Shown: in pieces, positions 1-8,233 of the stretch
Layout: each line of letters starts with the position of its first letter
Position numbering within the stretch: the first letter of the stretch is position 1
Assembly: GCF_035994945.1 (NCBI RefSeq)
Contig: NZ_CP108677.1
Span: forward strand, 6,634,001 to 6,698,000
Source: Streptomyces sp. NBC_01216
GTDB lineage: Bacteria; Actinomycetota; Actinomycetes; Streptomycetales; Streptomycetaceae
Length of the DNA: 64,000 nucleotides
Direction of reading: 5' to 3'
The notes under the pieces: generated by a model
The model's input: the letters and a program-made list of their open reading frames with translations, nothing else
What the model was told of the DNA's origin: nothing
The model's database searches: none
Position numbers and translations under genes: made by a program

Positions 1-798
1 GGCGCGGCTGTTCGACGAATCGCCGAGGTCAACCCGGCCCTGGCCGCCATCGAGCACGCGGCCCGCATGTCGGGGCAGACCCTCCTGGCGGCCTCCACGG
101 ACTTCAACGAGGCCAGGGAACACGAGATTCTCGTCTCCATGTGTCGGCAGCGCCTCGACGGCATCATCGTCGAGCCGATCGGCGAGAACCACGCCTACCT
201 GCAGCCGGAGCTCGAAGCGGGCATGCCCTTGGTCTCCATGGACCGGCCGATGGCCGGGATCTCAGCGGACTGCGTCATGTCGGACAACGCCGCGGGCATC
301 GGCACGGCCTTCCATCACCTGTACCGGCACGGGCACCGCCGGATCGCCTACATCGGCGACAGCGAGCGCGTTTTCTCCGGCCGGGAGCGCGCCGCGGCCT
401 TCCGGGCCGCGCTGGGCGCCCACGGCCGGCCCGCCGAGGGTCTGGTGCACCCCGGCGAGATCACCCCCGAACGCGTTGCCGCCACGCTGGAGGCCGCGTT
501 GCACGGCCCGGAGCCGGCGACCGCGCTGGTCACCGGCACCATGGACACCACGCTGGCGGTGCTGCGGCACCTCGGCCCACAGGCGGCCTCCCGGCTGGGC
601 ATCGTCGCGTTCGACGAGGTGCCGCTCGCCGACCTCATCCAGCCCGCGCTCACCGTGGTCGCCCAGGAGACCTCCACCGTCGGCCGCACGGCCGTGGAAC
701 TGCTGCACGCGCGCATCGCCGATCCGGACCGCCCTGCGCAGACCGTGATCGTCCCGGTCACCCTAAAGGTCCGCGGCTCCGGCGAGGTGCCGGCCTGA
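1..798 (+). CDS. LacI-family transcriptional regulator, 5' end missing
   Basis: The reading frame is open from the first base, so the N-terminal helix-turn-helix lies outside the window. What remains (about 265 residues) is the periplasmic-binding-protein-like sensor and dimerisation region of LacI/GalR regulators. It shows the usual landmarks: 'CRQRLDGIIVEP', 'DRPMAG', 'DNAAGIGTAFHHLYRHGHRRIAYIGD', split here by position, and near the C-terminus 'IVAFDEVPLADLIQPALTVV'. It lies just upstream of a secreted glycosidase, an AGE isomerase and a PfkB kinase on the same strand, with a LacI-like palindrome in the gap (866-875). I infer that it represses that sugar operon. The ligand cannot be read from the sequence. 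Confidence 0.9.
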   Translation, partial: GAAVRRIAEVNPALAAIEHAARMSGQTLLAASTDFNEAREHEILVSMCRQRLDGIIVEPIGENHAYLQPELEAGMPLVSMDRPMAGISADCVMSDNAAGIGTAFHHLYRHGHRRIAYIGDSERVFSGRERAAAFRAALGAHGRPAEGLVHPGEITPERVAATLEAALHGPEPATALVTGTMDTTLAVLRHLGPQAASRLGIVAFDEVPLADLIQPALTVVAQETSTVGRTAVELLHARIADPDRPAQTVIVPVTLKVRGSGEVPA

Positions 799-1149
799 CC
801 CTCGGGCCGGTCAGGATCGGGGACGATGTCTTGACAGACGGCCGAGGCAGCGGCCATCGTTCGCGATAACGTTATTTCAGCGCGGCCGTGATCCTCTCAG
901 ACGTCGGCGGTCGGCGGCTCTCGAGCCGCCGACCGCGTCATCACTGCCCGGATGTGCGCCGACGCAGCCACAACGTCCAGGTGCGCGCAGTCGCCTCTTC
1001 CGGCAGTCCCGCCCAGACACCTCCCCCTGATTCCCCGCCGAGGCACGATGCCGCGCTTCGCCTGACAGCGCGGCCCGAGCGCGACCTCGACAGCGGCCTC
1101 CCGACTGTCATGCTCCGCACCCGGATTCACCCATCTCAAAGGAGAGACG
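799..1149 (+). other. Intergenic promoter region of the glycosidase operon
   Basis: This stretch of about 350 bases lies between the LacI regulator and the glycosidase. I see no convincing gene. Frames that stay open here show no family-like protein and lack coherent third-position bias. It contains one perfect palindrome (866-875) and ends with a good Shine-Dalgarno sequence (AAAGGAGAG, about 1138-1146). Confidence 0.6.
862..879. promoter_or_regulatory. Putative LacI-family operator
   Basis: ATAACGTTAT at 866-875 is a perfect 10-bp palindrome with the central CG typical of LacI/GalR operators. It stands out in the surrounding high-GC DNA. It lies about 70 bp after the regulator gene and about 275 bp before the glycosidase start. 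Assignment to the adjacent regulator is inference. Confidence 0.5.
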
Positions 1150-4002
1150 ATGACGGACCACAGCGCAGGCTCATTGCCTCCGGACAGAAGAACAGTCCTC
1201 GCCGGTGCCGTCGTGGCAGCCGGCACCGCGGTGCTGACGGCGGGTCCCGCCGCGGCGCTGTCCGGGCCCGCGGACGAACGGCACCGCGGTACGACAGTGC
1301 TCCCGACCGCAAGGCAGCGCTGGTCGAAGCTTCAGGCGAAGCTGTCCGGCATCACCGGCCAGTGGACGGACCAGACGTACAGCGGCGCAATCACGACCAG
1401 GATGCCCAATACGGCGCTCCTCGGCAACGGCGATGTCGGCGTCACCTCCGGCGGCAGCATAGGCGTGAAGACGTTCCACATTTCCAAGGGCGACTTCTGG
1501 AACGGAAACGGCAAAATCCAGCCGCTCCCGATCGGCGGCATCACGCTGAAGTCGACGGCAGCGGGCAGCGACAACCTCGCGCTCGGGGCCAAAGCGACCG
1601 CGAGCAGCGCCCTCTTCTCGCCCGACCGTGCGGTCAACGGCCAGTGGGCCCCGGGCTACGAAGGCTGGGTCTCCACCGTCGGCAAGCCCCAGTGGATCGC
1701 CCTCGACCTGGGCTCCGAGCAGAAGATCGCACGGTACGTCATCCGCAACGACGAAGCCGCCCGCCCCGGCAACCAGGCATTCAACACCCAAGACCTCACC
1801 GTGCAGATCAGCCCGGACGGCAACACCTGGACCGACGTCGACATCGTCACCGGCAACACCGCCGCGGTGATCGGCCGGAACGTCGAAGCGTTCACCACGC
1901 GCTACCTGCGGCTTTACATCACCGAACCCACCCAGGGCACCACCGACGACTCGATCCGCAACCCCCGTGCACGCATAGGCCAGTTGGAGCTGTACACGCT
2001 GCCGAACACCCCACCGGATCCGGGCGCACCGAGCCGGGACGCCTTCCACGAAGTGCAGCGAATCCTCGATGCCCACATCACCACGTCCGTCGTGATGGGC
2101 GGCGCCACACTGGCGCTGGACACCTGGCTCGCGGCCGAGGACAACATCCTCGTCGTCACCGTGACCTCGAAGAGCACTTCACCGGTGGAGCTGGTGGCCC
2201 AGACATGGGCCCACGCAAACTCCCCCTCGTACCCGGCGACCGCCGGGGTCAGCGGTGACACGGCCTGGGCACAGCGGTCGACCGCCGCCGGTACCAACTG
2301 GGTGTCGACAGCCGCCTTGGGCACTCGGGTGTTGGGCGCCCACTCCGCGCAGGCCCCGACGGTGAAGGGTGCGACCGCGAGCACCGTGTTCACCCTGCGG
2401 CCCGGCCGGACCGTGACGATCGTGACGACCGTCGGCAGCGGCAAAGACGCCAGCGGGGTGCAGACGGACGCGGTCCGGGCAGCGGGCTCGCAGAACAGAC
2501 GCACGCTTTCCACACTCGCAAGGAAGCACGCCCGATGGTGGAAGCGGTACTGGCTGGCGTCCGGCATCGACATCGGCAACCCGGTGCTGGAGAAGTACTA
2601 CTACGCGGCCCAGTACTTCATCGGCTCCGCCAGCCGCCCGGGAAAGGTAGTCCCCGGCATCTTCGGTATCTGGACGACCACGGATCAGGCATCCTGGAAC
2701 GGCGACATCCATCTGAACTACAACGCCGAGGCCCCGTTCTACGGGGTCTATTCCAGCAACCGCCCCGAACTCGCCCTCCCCTTCCACGACGTAATCCTCG
2801 ACTACGTACCGGAAGCACAACGCCGGGCACAACACGACTTGGCCCGGGTGAATCGGGACTACGTCGCGCAGCGCTTCCCGAGCGGTGGCGTCCCGACGGG
2901 GGTGCTCTTCCCCGTGGGCATCGGACCGTTCGGGTCGACGACGGGCAACACTTACATGCAGCAGGTCGCCAACAGCCTCTTCGCGGCGACCCAGTTCTGC
3001 GCCTACTACGAGTACACGCGGGACATCGACTTCCTGCGGGACAAGGCGTATCCGTACCTCAAGCTGGTTGCGGCCTTCTTCGCGCACTGGCTGGAGTGGA
3101 ACGCGGGCGCGGGGCAGTACGTGCTGTGGAGCGGGCCCCATGAGCTTTCGTGGGGGAAGAACTCCACCGCCGACATCGGCATGCTCAAGCAGACACTGAC
3201 CACGCTGATCGAGGCGAGCCACGAACTGGGCATCGACTCGGCCGCACGGCGGGACTGGCAGAACATGCTCGACCACCTGCCGGCCCAGCCGACCAGCGTC
3301 TACCGGGGCGCCACCGTGTACTCCCTGGTGGAGCCCGGCTCGATGCAGGGCGGGGACACCCGGGACATCCGGCCGGGGGAAAACACGGTGAACCTCGAGT
3401 TCATTCACCCGGCCGAGGTGCTGGGGATCACCTCACCCGCCGCGGAGCGGAAGATCGCCATCGACACGGTGGACGTGATGAACTCGTGGCGTCAGTTCAA
3501 CAGCTTCCCGAAGGTGTTCACGCAGGCCGCCCGCGTGGGATACCCCGCCGCATCGCTCATCGCGCACTTCGAGCAGACCATCCAGCCGCGGCTCGCGGCC
3601 AACCTGAGGATCGACGACGGGGGCCACGGCATCGAGAAGTCCGGTGCCACCGAGGCGATCAACAGCATGCTGGTGCAGAGCTTCCAGGGAACCATGATGC
3701 TCTTCCCGGTGTGGCCGACCGACCGGGACGCGAGCTTCCACGGGCTGCTCCAGCCGGGCGCCTTCGAGGTGTCGGCCGCGCTGCTGAACAAAACCGTGGC
3801 CTACGCCGAGATCACCAGCCGAGTCGGGGGCATTCTGCGCCTGACCAACCCCTGGGCGGACACCCGGCATCCCACCGTGACCGATCACCGCGGCTGCCGT
3901 GTCCGCTTCTCCCTGAAGGACGGAATCATCACGGTGAAGACGCGGGCCGGCGGCAGATACCTCTTCCGCGCGGCACACCCCACTTCGACGTCGGGCGGCT
4001 GA
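1150..4002 (+). CDS. Secreted glycosidase with F5/8-type C domain, GH95-like catalytic domain
   Basis: A 950-residue protein. The N-terminus has a twin-arginine-like signal ('DRRTVLAG' followed by an Ala-rich hydrophobic stretch ending 'AAALSG'), so export is expected. Near residues 80-130 comes the 'LLGNGDVGV...ISKGDFW' opening typical of GH95/GH65-like proteins. Residues about 140-280 form a discoidin (F5/8 C) carbohydrate-binding domain inserted in the N-terminal part. The rest is an (alpha/alpha)6 barrel with 'NGDIHLNYNAEAPFYG' and 'YMQQVANSLFAATQFCAYY'. GH95 enzymes are mostly alpha-L-fucosidases or galactosidases, so L-fucose or a related sugar is a plausible product, but specificity is not shown here. 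The start is fixed by AAAGGAGAG about 4 bases upstream. It leads a group with an isomerase and a kinase. Confidence 0.8.
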   Translation: MTDHSAGSLPPDRRTVLAGAVVAAGTAVLTAGPAAALSGPADERHRGTTVLPTARQRWSKLQAKLSGITGQWTDQTYSGAITTRMPNTALLGNGDVGVTSGGSIGVKTFHISKGDFWNGNGKIQPLPIGGITLKSTAAGSDNLALGAKATASSALFSPDRAVNGQWAPGYEGWVSTVGKPQWIALDLGSEQKIARYVIRNDEAARPGNQAFNTQDLTVQISPDGNTWTDVDIVTGNTAAVIGRNVEAFTTRYLRLYITEPTQGTTDDSIRNPRARIGQLELYTLPNTPPDPGAPSRDAFHEVQRILDAHITTSVVMGGATLALDTWLAAEDNILVVTVTSKSTSPVELVAQTWAHANSPSYPATAGVSGDTAWAQRSTAAGTNWVSTAALGTRVLGAHSAQAPTVKGATASTVFTLRPGRTVTIVTTVGSGKDASGVQTDAVRAAGSQNRRTLSTLARKHARWWKRYWLASGIDIGNPVLEKYYYAAQYFIGSASRPGKVVPGIFGIWTTTDQASWNGDIHLNYNAEAPFYGVYSSNRPELALPFHDVILDYVPEAQRRAQHDLARVNRDYVAQRFPSGGVPTGVLFPVGIGPFGSTTGNTYMQQVANSLFAATQFCAYYEYTRDIDFLRDKAYPYLKLVAAFFAHWLEWNAGAGQYVLWSGPHELSWGKNSTADIGMLKQTLTTLIEASHELGIDSAARRDWQNMLDHLPAQPTSVYRGATVYSLVEPGSMQGGDTRDIRPGENTVNLEFIHPAEVLGITSPAAERKIAIDTVDVMNSWRQFNSFPKVFTQAARVGYPAASLIAHFEQTIQPRLAANLRIDDGGHGIEKSGATEAINSMLVQSFQGTMMLFPVWPTDRDASFHGLLQPGAFEVSAALLNKTVAYAEITSRVGGILRLTNPWADTRHPTVTDHRGCRVRFSLKDGIITVKTRAGGRYLFRAAHPTSTSGG

Positions 4003-4716
4003 CGCCCCGCCTGCCTCATCCGGCCGGATACCCGATCAGCGTGCAGCGTCGGGGACCGCGCGCCAGACAGGGGGTGGTTCCATACCGGTTCGACGGAACC
4101 ACCCCCCGCCACAATCGTGGCTGTCGGGCAAGCCTGGGCCGAGATCCGCGCACGATCGCCCCGATCACGGAATCGTCCTGGATTCGGCTCTGTTCAGTGG
4201 TCGATGGTGGCGCTGAGTCTGCCCTTGTGATCACGAGGCATGAATAACGTCAACTCTCTTGCAGGTGTGGTGCCTTCCGGGTTGTCGAGGATGCGGCGGA
4301 TGGCGGCGAGATGGTCCGGGTCACTGCTCGGACGCGGGATGTTCCGTGCCCCCGGTGTACGGGATGCACAAGTGCCGGTTGCCGGTGGCGATCCGGGTCG
4401 CGTCACGAATTGTGCAGTGCGCCGAATCCGCTGATCCGGGACACCGAGAAGGTCGGTGAGAACCAGGAACGGCACGGTGTCGGCGACGTCCCGAACGAGT
4501 TCCGCGTGCCCCTGCTGAACGACGGTGTCGAGGCGCGTGGGCACGGGTGGCATCCCGCGACCTGGGCAGGCCGATCAGCGCCGGGCGCGAGCCCGTCACC
4601 GCCCTCGGCGGGCGTGGCGCTCGCCGTCCACGCGCGACCTCGCGTTCTCGCTCACGAGACGCCGACACCGGAAGACGTCGTTGCCCCACCCCACCGGATC
4701 GACCTTGAGGAGCCCG
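4003..4716 (+). other. Gap with a degenerate P450-like fragment
   Basis: About 700 bases between the glycosidase and the AGE isomerase. Apart from the minus-strand fragment annotated separately, no intact gene is visible. Base composition is less regular and somewhat lower in GC than in neighbouring genes, as in decayed DNA. The isomerase may therefore have its own promoter rather than being co-transcribed with the glycosidase. Confidence 0.5.
4260..4553 (-). pseudogene. Possible cytochrome P450 remnant
   Basis: On the minus strand a short frame reads 'HAELVRDVADTVPFLVLTDLLGVPDQRIR'-like sequence (quoted in part). This resembles the stretch in bacterial P450s before helix C, where 'DLV..VA.PLPVLVI.ELLGVP' is usual. 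No heme-ligand cysteine loop, I-helix or ExxR motif is found downstream, and flanking translation is not P450-like. I read this as a short relic about 100 residues long. The call is tentative because it rests on one motif. Confidence 0.35.
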
Positions 4717-5976
4717 ATGACAGACGACGCCAAGTACCCTCCCCCGCAACCGGCCGCACCGAGGCTTGCGGGCCTGGTGGGTGACCCCGCCTGGCTCGCC
4801 GCCGAGCGGGCCAGGCTGCTGGACTTCGCCCGCGCCGCGCGTGTGCCCAACGGGTTCGGCTGGCTCGACGATCGCGGTGCCGTGCGGGACGACGGGTGTG
4901 TCCACACGTGGATCACCTGCCGCATGACCCACGTCTTCGCCCTCGCCCACCTCTGCGGCGACCCCGATGCGGCGAACCTGGTGGACCACGGGCTCGCCGC
5001 CCTGTCGGGACCGCTGTACGACCGCGAACACGGCGGCTGGTACACCGGGGCGGACGGCGACGGCCGGCCGCTCTCCACCGAGAAGTCCGCCTACACACAC
5101 GCGTTCGTGGTCCTGGCGGCGGCCGGTGCCACGGCCGCCGGCCGACCGGGGGCCCGGGACCTGCTGACCCGATCGCTGAACACGATCGAGTGGCACTTCT
5201 GGAGCGAGGAGGAGGGCCGGCTCCTCGAGAGCTGGGACCTGCCCTGGCAACTGTGCGAGAACTACCGCGGAGCGAACGCCAACATGCACGCCGTCGAGGC
5301 GTTCCTGGCTGCAGGAGACGTCACCGGCGAACCCGTCTGGCATGCGCGAGCCCTGCGCATCGCCCGGCACGTGGTCCACGAACACGCCCGAGCCGCCCGA
5401 TGGCGCATCGTCGAACACTTCGACGCCCATTGGACGCCGCAGTACGAGTACAACTGGGACCGGCCCGACGACCCGTTCCGGCCATTCGGATCCACCGTCG
5501 GGCACTGGTTCGAATGGGCCCGACTCCTGCTCGGCCTCCACGCCGGCATGCCGACCCCACCCGACTGGCTGCTCCACGACGCCGAGGCGCTCTTCGCCGC
5601 AGGCGTCCGCGAGGGCTGGAACGTCGACGGGGAACCGGGGTTCGTCTACACCGTGGACTGGGCCGGCGAGCCGGTCGTCGGAACCCGCATGCACTGGGTC
5701 CTCGCCGAGGCGATCGCGGCAGCCGCCGTCCTCCACCGCGTCACCGGCAACGACGAGTATCAGCACTGGTACCACACCTGGTGGGCACACGCGGACCAAG
5801 TCTTCGTCGACCGCGCCGACGGCAGTTGGCACCACGAGCTCACGCCCCGAAACACCCCCGCGGCGACCGTGTGGCCCGGCAAACCGGATATCTACCACGC
5901 ACTCCAGGCCACACTCATTCCCCGACTCCCGCCGGCTCCCGCGATCGCCGAGGCACTGCGCCGGAGACTTTCGTGA
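4717..5976 (+). CDS. AGE-family (N-acylglucosamine 2-epimerase superfamily) sugar isomerase
   Basis: A 419-residue protein of the AGE superfamily, which includes mannose isomerase, sulfoquinovose isomerase (YihS) and cellobiose 2-epimerase. These are (alpha/alpha)6 barrels that interconvert aldoses and ketoses or C2 epimers. Conserved landmarks are 'HTWITCRMTHVFALA', 'EKSAYTHAFVVLAAA', 'NANMHAVEAFLAA', 'VGHWFEWARLLLGLH' and 'GTRMHWVLAEAIAAAA', supplying the usual Arg/His/Glu active-site set. The ATG at 4717 is preferred over upstream starts because GAGGAG lies 4-9 bases ahead. The PfkB kinase starts 110 bp downstream. An aldose-ketose isomerase followed by a fructokinase-like kinase suggests conversion of mannose (or a relative) to fructose and then fructose phosphate. 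The substrate is inferred. Confidence 0.85.
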   Translation: MTDDAKYPPPQPAAPRLAGLVGDPAWLAAERARLLDFARAARVPNGFGWLDDRGAVRDDGCVHTWITCRMTHVFALAHLCGDPDAANLVDHGLAALSGPLYDREHGGWYTGADGDGRPLSTEKSAYTHAFVVLAAAGATAAGRPGARDLLTRSLNTIEWHFWSEEEGRLLESWDLPWQLCENYRGANANMHAVEAFLAAGDVTGEPVWHARALRIARHVVHEHARAARWRIVEHFDAHWTPQYEYNWDRPDDPFRPFGSTVGHWFEWARLLLGLHAGMPTPPDWLLHDAEALFAAGVREGWNVDGEPGFVYTVDWAGEPVVGTRMHWVLAEAIAAAAVLHRVTGNDEYQHWYHTWWAHADQVFVDRADGSWHHELTPRNTPAATVWPGKPDIYHALQATLIPRLPPAPAIAEALRRRLS

Positions 5977-6086
5977 ACACCCGCAGGTCCCGCTCATGTG
6001 CAGGGGCCGGGCCCGCTGAGAAGGGGCAGGCTCACCTCACACGATGTGCACAGCCCACGCAGCAGAGACCCAGGAGTAGGCCGAGC

Positions 6087-7037
6087 ATGTTCCTTGTCGT
6101 CGGAGAAGCCGTCGTGGACATCGTGAAGTCCGGCCAAGGAGACACCGCCGCCTACCCGGGCGGCAGCCCTGCCAACGTGGCGGTCGGCCTGGGCCGGCTG
6201 GGCAACCCGGTCTCACTGCTCACCCGGTACGGCCGCGACCCCTACGGAGAGATGCTCGCAGCCCACTTCGCCGACAGCTCGGTCACGCTGCTCGGGGACA
6301 CCACCGCCGACGGCCTTCCCACCAGCACGGCGATCGCGCGGACGGACACCGCGGGTGCCGCCACGTACGAGTTCGTCATCTCCTGGGACCTGGCGCCGAT
6401 ACCGGAACCGGACGAGCTCCCTGACGGGGTCGTGTGCCTGCACACCGGCTCGATCGCGGCGGCCCTGGAACCGGGCGCGACCACCGTACGACGGCTTCTG
6501 AAGCAAGCCCGCGGGCGCTGCACCGTCTCGTACGATCCCAACTGTCGTCCGACGCTGATGGGAGAGCCCATGCGGGCACGGACACTGATCGAGCATCGGG
6601 CCGCGCTTGCCGACGTGGTCAAGGTCAGCGACGACGACCTCGACTGGCTCTACCCGGGACGGGACATCGAAGACGTCGCCCGGGAATGGCTCGAACGCGG
6701 ACCAGCCCTGGTCGTGGTCACCCGAGGAGCCGCCGGCTCCTACGGCGTCTGCAGATCGGGGGGCGTCCACTGTCCGGCGCCCACCGTCGAGGTCGCCGAC
6801 ACCGTCGGCGCAGGCGACGCCTTCACAGCGGGGCTGCTCGACGCGCTGCGCCGACTCGACCTCCTCGGCGCGGGCAACGCATCCCGCCTGCGCCGTCTCG
6901 GTCCGGAAACCCTCATTGAACTGCTCGGTGAGGCATCCCTGGTCTCCGCACTCACGTGCGTCCGCCCGGGGGCCGACCCACCAACCGCACAGGAACTCGA
7001 GAGCCATCGGCACGGTGTTGTCAAGTTGTCGATGTGA
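6087..7037 (+). CDS. PfkB-family carbohydrate kinase, fructokinase-like
   Basis: A 316-residue ribokinase/PfkB-fold kinase. It has the N-terminal 'GGSPANVAVGLGRLG' substrate-binding signature (PfkB signature 1) and, near the C-terminus, 'DTVGAGDAFTAGLLDALR' (signature 2), which contains the anion hole and catalytic aspartate. Overall similarity to bacterial fructokinases ('VVGEAVVDIV', 'SYDPNCRPTLM', 'KVSDDDLDWLYPG') is strong. The start at 6087 has AGGAG at 6072-6076. It would phosphorylate the ketose made by the isomerase just upstream. Transposon debris begins directly after the stop, so the original operon end may be lost. Confidence 0.88.
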   Translation: MFLVVGEAVVDIVKSGQGDTAAYPGGSPANVAVGLGRLGNPVSLLTRYGRDPYGEMLAAHFADSSVTLLGDTTADGLPTSTAIARTDTAGAATYEFVISWDLAPIPEPDELPDGVVCLHTGSIAAALEPGATTVRRLLKQARGRCTVSYDPNCRPTLMGEPMRARTLIEHRAALADVVKVSDDDLDWLYPGRDIEDVAREWLERGPALVVVTRGAAGSYGVCRSGGVHCPAPTVEVADTVGAGDAFTAGLLDALRRLDLLGAGNASRLRRLGPETLIELLGEASLVSALTCVRPGADPPTAQELESHRHGVVKLSM

Positions 7038-7104
7038 TGGTCGCTTGAGGGTGTGTCGGGTCGGGGTGGGGGTGGGTTTCGGGACCTGGGGCAGGCCGTG
7101 GTGG

Positions 7105-7340
7105 GTCGGCTGGCCGTGCCGGTGATGTGGTCCCGGAGTGTGAAGCGGAGTGCCATCTCGAAGTGGTAATGGGTGGCGGTCAGGAGATGGCGTCGGGGCC
7201 GGAAGTGGGGCGAGATGCCGCTGAGCGCGGACAGGAATCGTTGGGCGGCGCGGCGCGGCGTGAGCGGAAGTACTTCATTGCGCGATGACCTCCGCCGGGT
7301 AGCGGTGCCCCTTGTACGACGGCGACACGCTCTCCACGAC
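7105..7340 (-). pseudogene. IS6-family transposase remnant with internal deletion
   Basis: Reading the minus strand, 'YKGHRYPAEVIA' (about 7287-7322) is the N-terminal signature of IS6/IS240-like transposases. It is followed almost at once, after a frame change, by 'AQRFLSALSGISPHFRPRRH' and 'LTATHYHFEMALRF', the C-terminal end of the same family. The whole DDE catalytic core, about 180 residues, is missing between them. The element is inactive. Confidence 0.65.
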
Positions 7341-7577
7341 AGGGCCTCCCAGCCACGACCCAACCCGAAGATCATCTCACCCCCACCGGTCAACGTGCCA
7401 GCACCGGTGAGTGAACCGGCCCCCCACCAGCCCTCATTCCGGAGGGAGGCCGGTCTGTGGTGCGGGCAATCCGGGCAGGTGACACCGGGACGCTCCTCCC
7501 GTGCAGTCGTCGGATGGCTTGCCGTACTGACCCTGGGCATTCAGCGGAATTGGGTGAACTGACGCCACGGTAGAAGC
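7341..7577 (+). other. Non-coding debris between two IS remnants
   Basis: No coding frame with family-like content is visible between the IS6 and IS1380 relics. The stretch is probably residual transposon or pre-insertion sequence. Confidence 0.4.
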
Positions 7578-7645
7578 AAAGGTGCCTTGACCTGCGAGGA
7601 TGCGAGTGTCTAGTCCGCATCCGATGTAAGAGTCAGGGCACCTTT
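7578..7645. repeat. Long hairpin at the IS1380-type element start
   Basis: Outer arms AAAGGTGCCTTGAC (7578-7591) and GTCAGGGCACCTTT (7632-7645) pair with one mismatch. Inner arms GGATGCG and CGCATCC form a second stem. This nested inverted repeat sits directly before a transposase-like N-terminal fragment, as in actinobacterial IS1380-type elements. It may be a terminal/regulatory hairpin of that element. Confidence 0.6.
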
Positions 7646-7960
7646 CCGGTGGGCGAGCGTACAGGGTGGGACCGTCGGCTGCGTGTGCGGGCCGACGGCG
7701 AGGGGCTGGTCGGGCATGCCGGGGCGGTGCTGCTGCGCCGGTGCGCGGACCGGGTGGATGCTCGCCGTGAACCTGGCCGCCGACCTCGACGCGTGGGTCA
7801 GGCTCCTGGCCTGCCCAACGTCGGCGACCCGGCCGACGCCGCCGTCACCTGACGACCCGGCCCCGTTCCGACGAAGACCAGAACGGAGAAGGACCCGCAC
7901 CACCCCGGGCCCGTGGAACCTGGCGCAGCCGCGGCGTCACGCGCCGGCCCACCCTGACCA
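7646..7960 (+). pseudogene. IS1380-family transposase remnant, internally deleted
   Basis: After the hairpin a GTG-started frame (7649) gives 'RVRADGEGLVGHAGAVLLRR', the conserved start of IS1380-type transposases. From about 7760 in another frame comes 'NLAADLDAWVRLLAC', which resembles the C-terminal 'LA.DL.AW.RLLAL' region of the same family. The catalytic middle, roughly 350 residues, is gone, so this is a dead deletion derivative. Confidence 0.6.
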
Positions 7961-8005
7961 GCAGGGGACCGCATCATGAGTCGGAGATCCGGCTGACAGT
8001 ATGAG

Positions 8006-8183
8006 ACATCGGATGAATCTGAAGCTGCCATCCGCGTTTCGCGTAGAGATTCGCCGCAGTCCTCCTCTCGAACTCTGCATCTCTGTTCTGAGTTTTCACA
8101 GGGTGCCAACAAACATCGGAGGATTTCTTGCGTCAGGCAGTCATGGCTCGTATGGTCGGAGCGGCTGCGGATTCATCCGATGT
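8006..8183. promoter_or_regulatory. Paired operator-like sites before the fucose operon
   Basis: ACATCGGATGAATC at 8006-8019 is repeated exactly in inverted orientation at 8170-8183. Each copy has a 9-bp near-palindrome core, CATC-S-GATG. The second copy runs into TGTATTGGTCG (8181-8191), which resembles TGTATTGATCG before the GntR gene (17945-17955). The pair lies 50-230 bp upstream of the first operon gene and is a good candidate operator for the operon's regulator. Confidence 0.5.
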
Positions 8184-8233
8184 ATTGGTCGATGGGGATC
8201 CTCGGCCTCTGGACCAGTGACAGGAGACACGGA

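Noticed and set aside
888..2258. Plus-strand frame overlapping the glycosidase start
   Set aside because: It is in a different frame from the glycosidase, is Arg/Pro/His-rich, and lacks an RBS, whereas the glycosidase has a clear SD and family motifs.
4321..5997. Minus-strand frame opposite the AGE isomerase
   Set aside because: It is antisense to a gene with clear motifs, and its content is compositional. Only a short P450-like stretch in a different frame at its end was kept as a possible relic.
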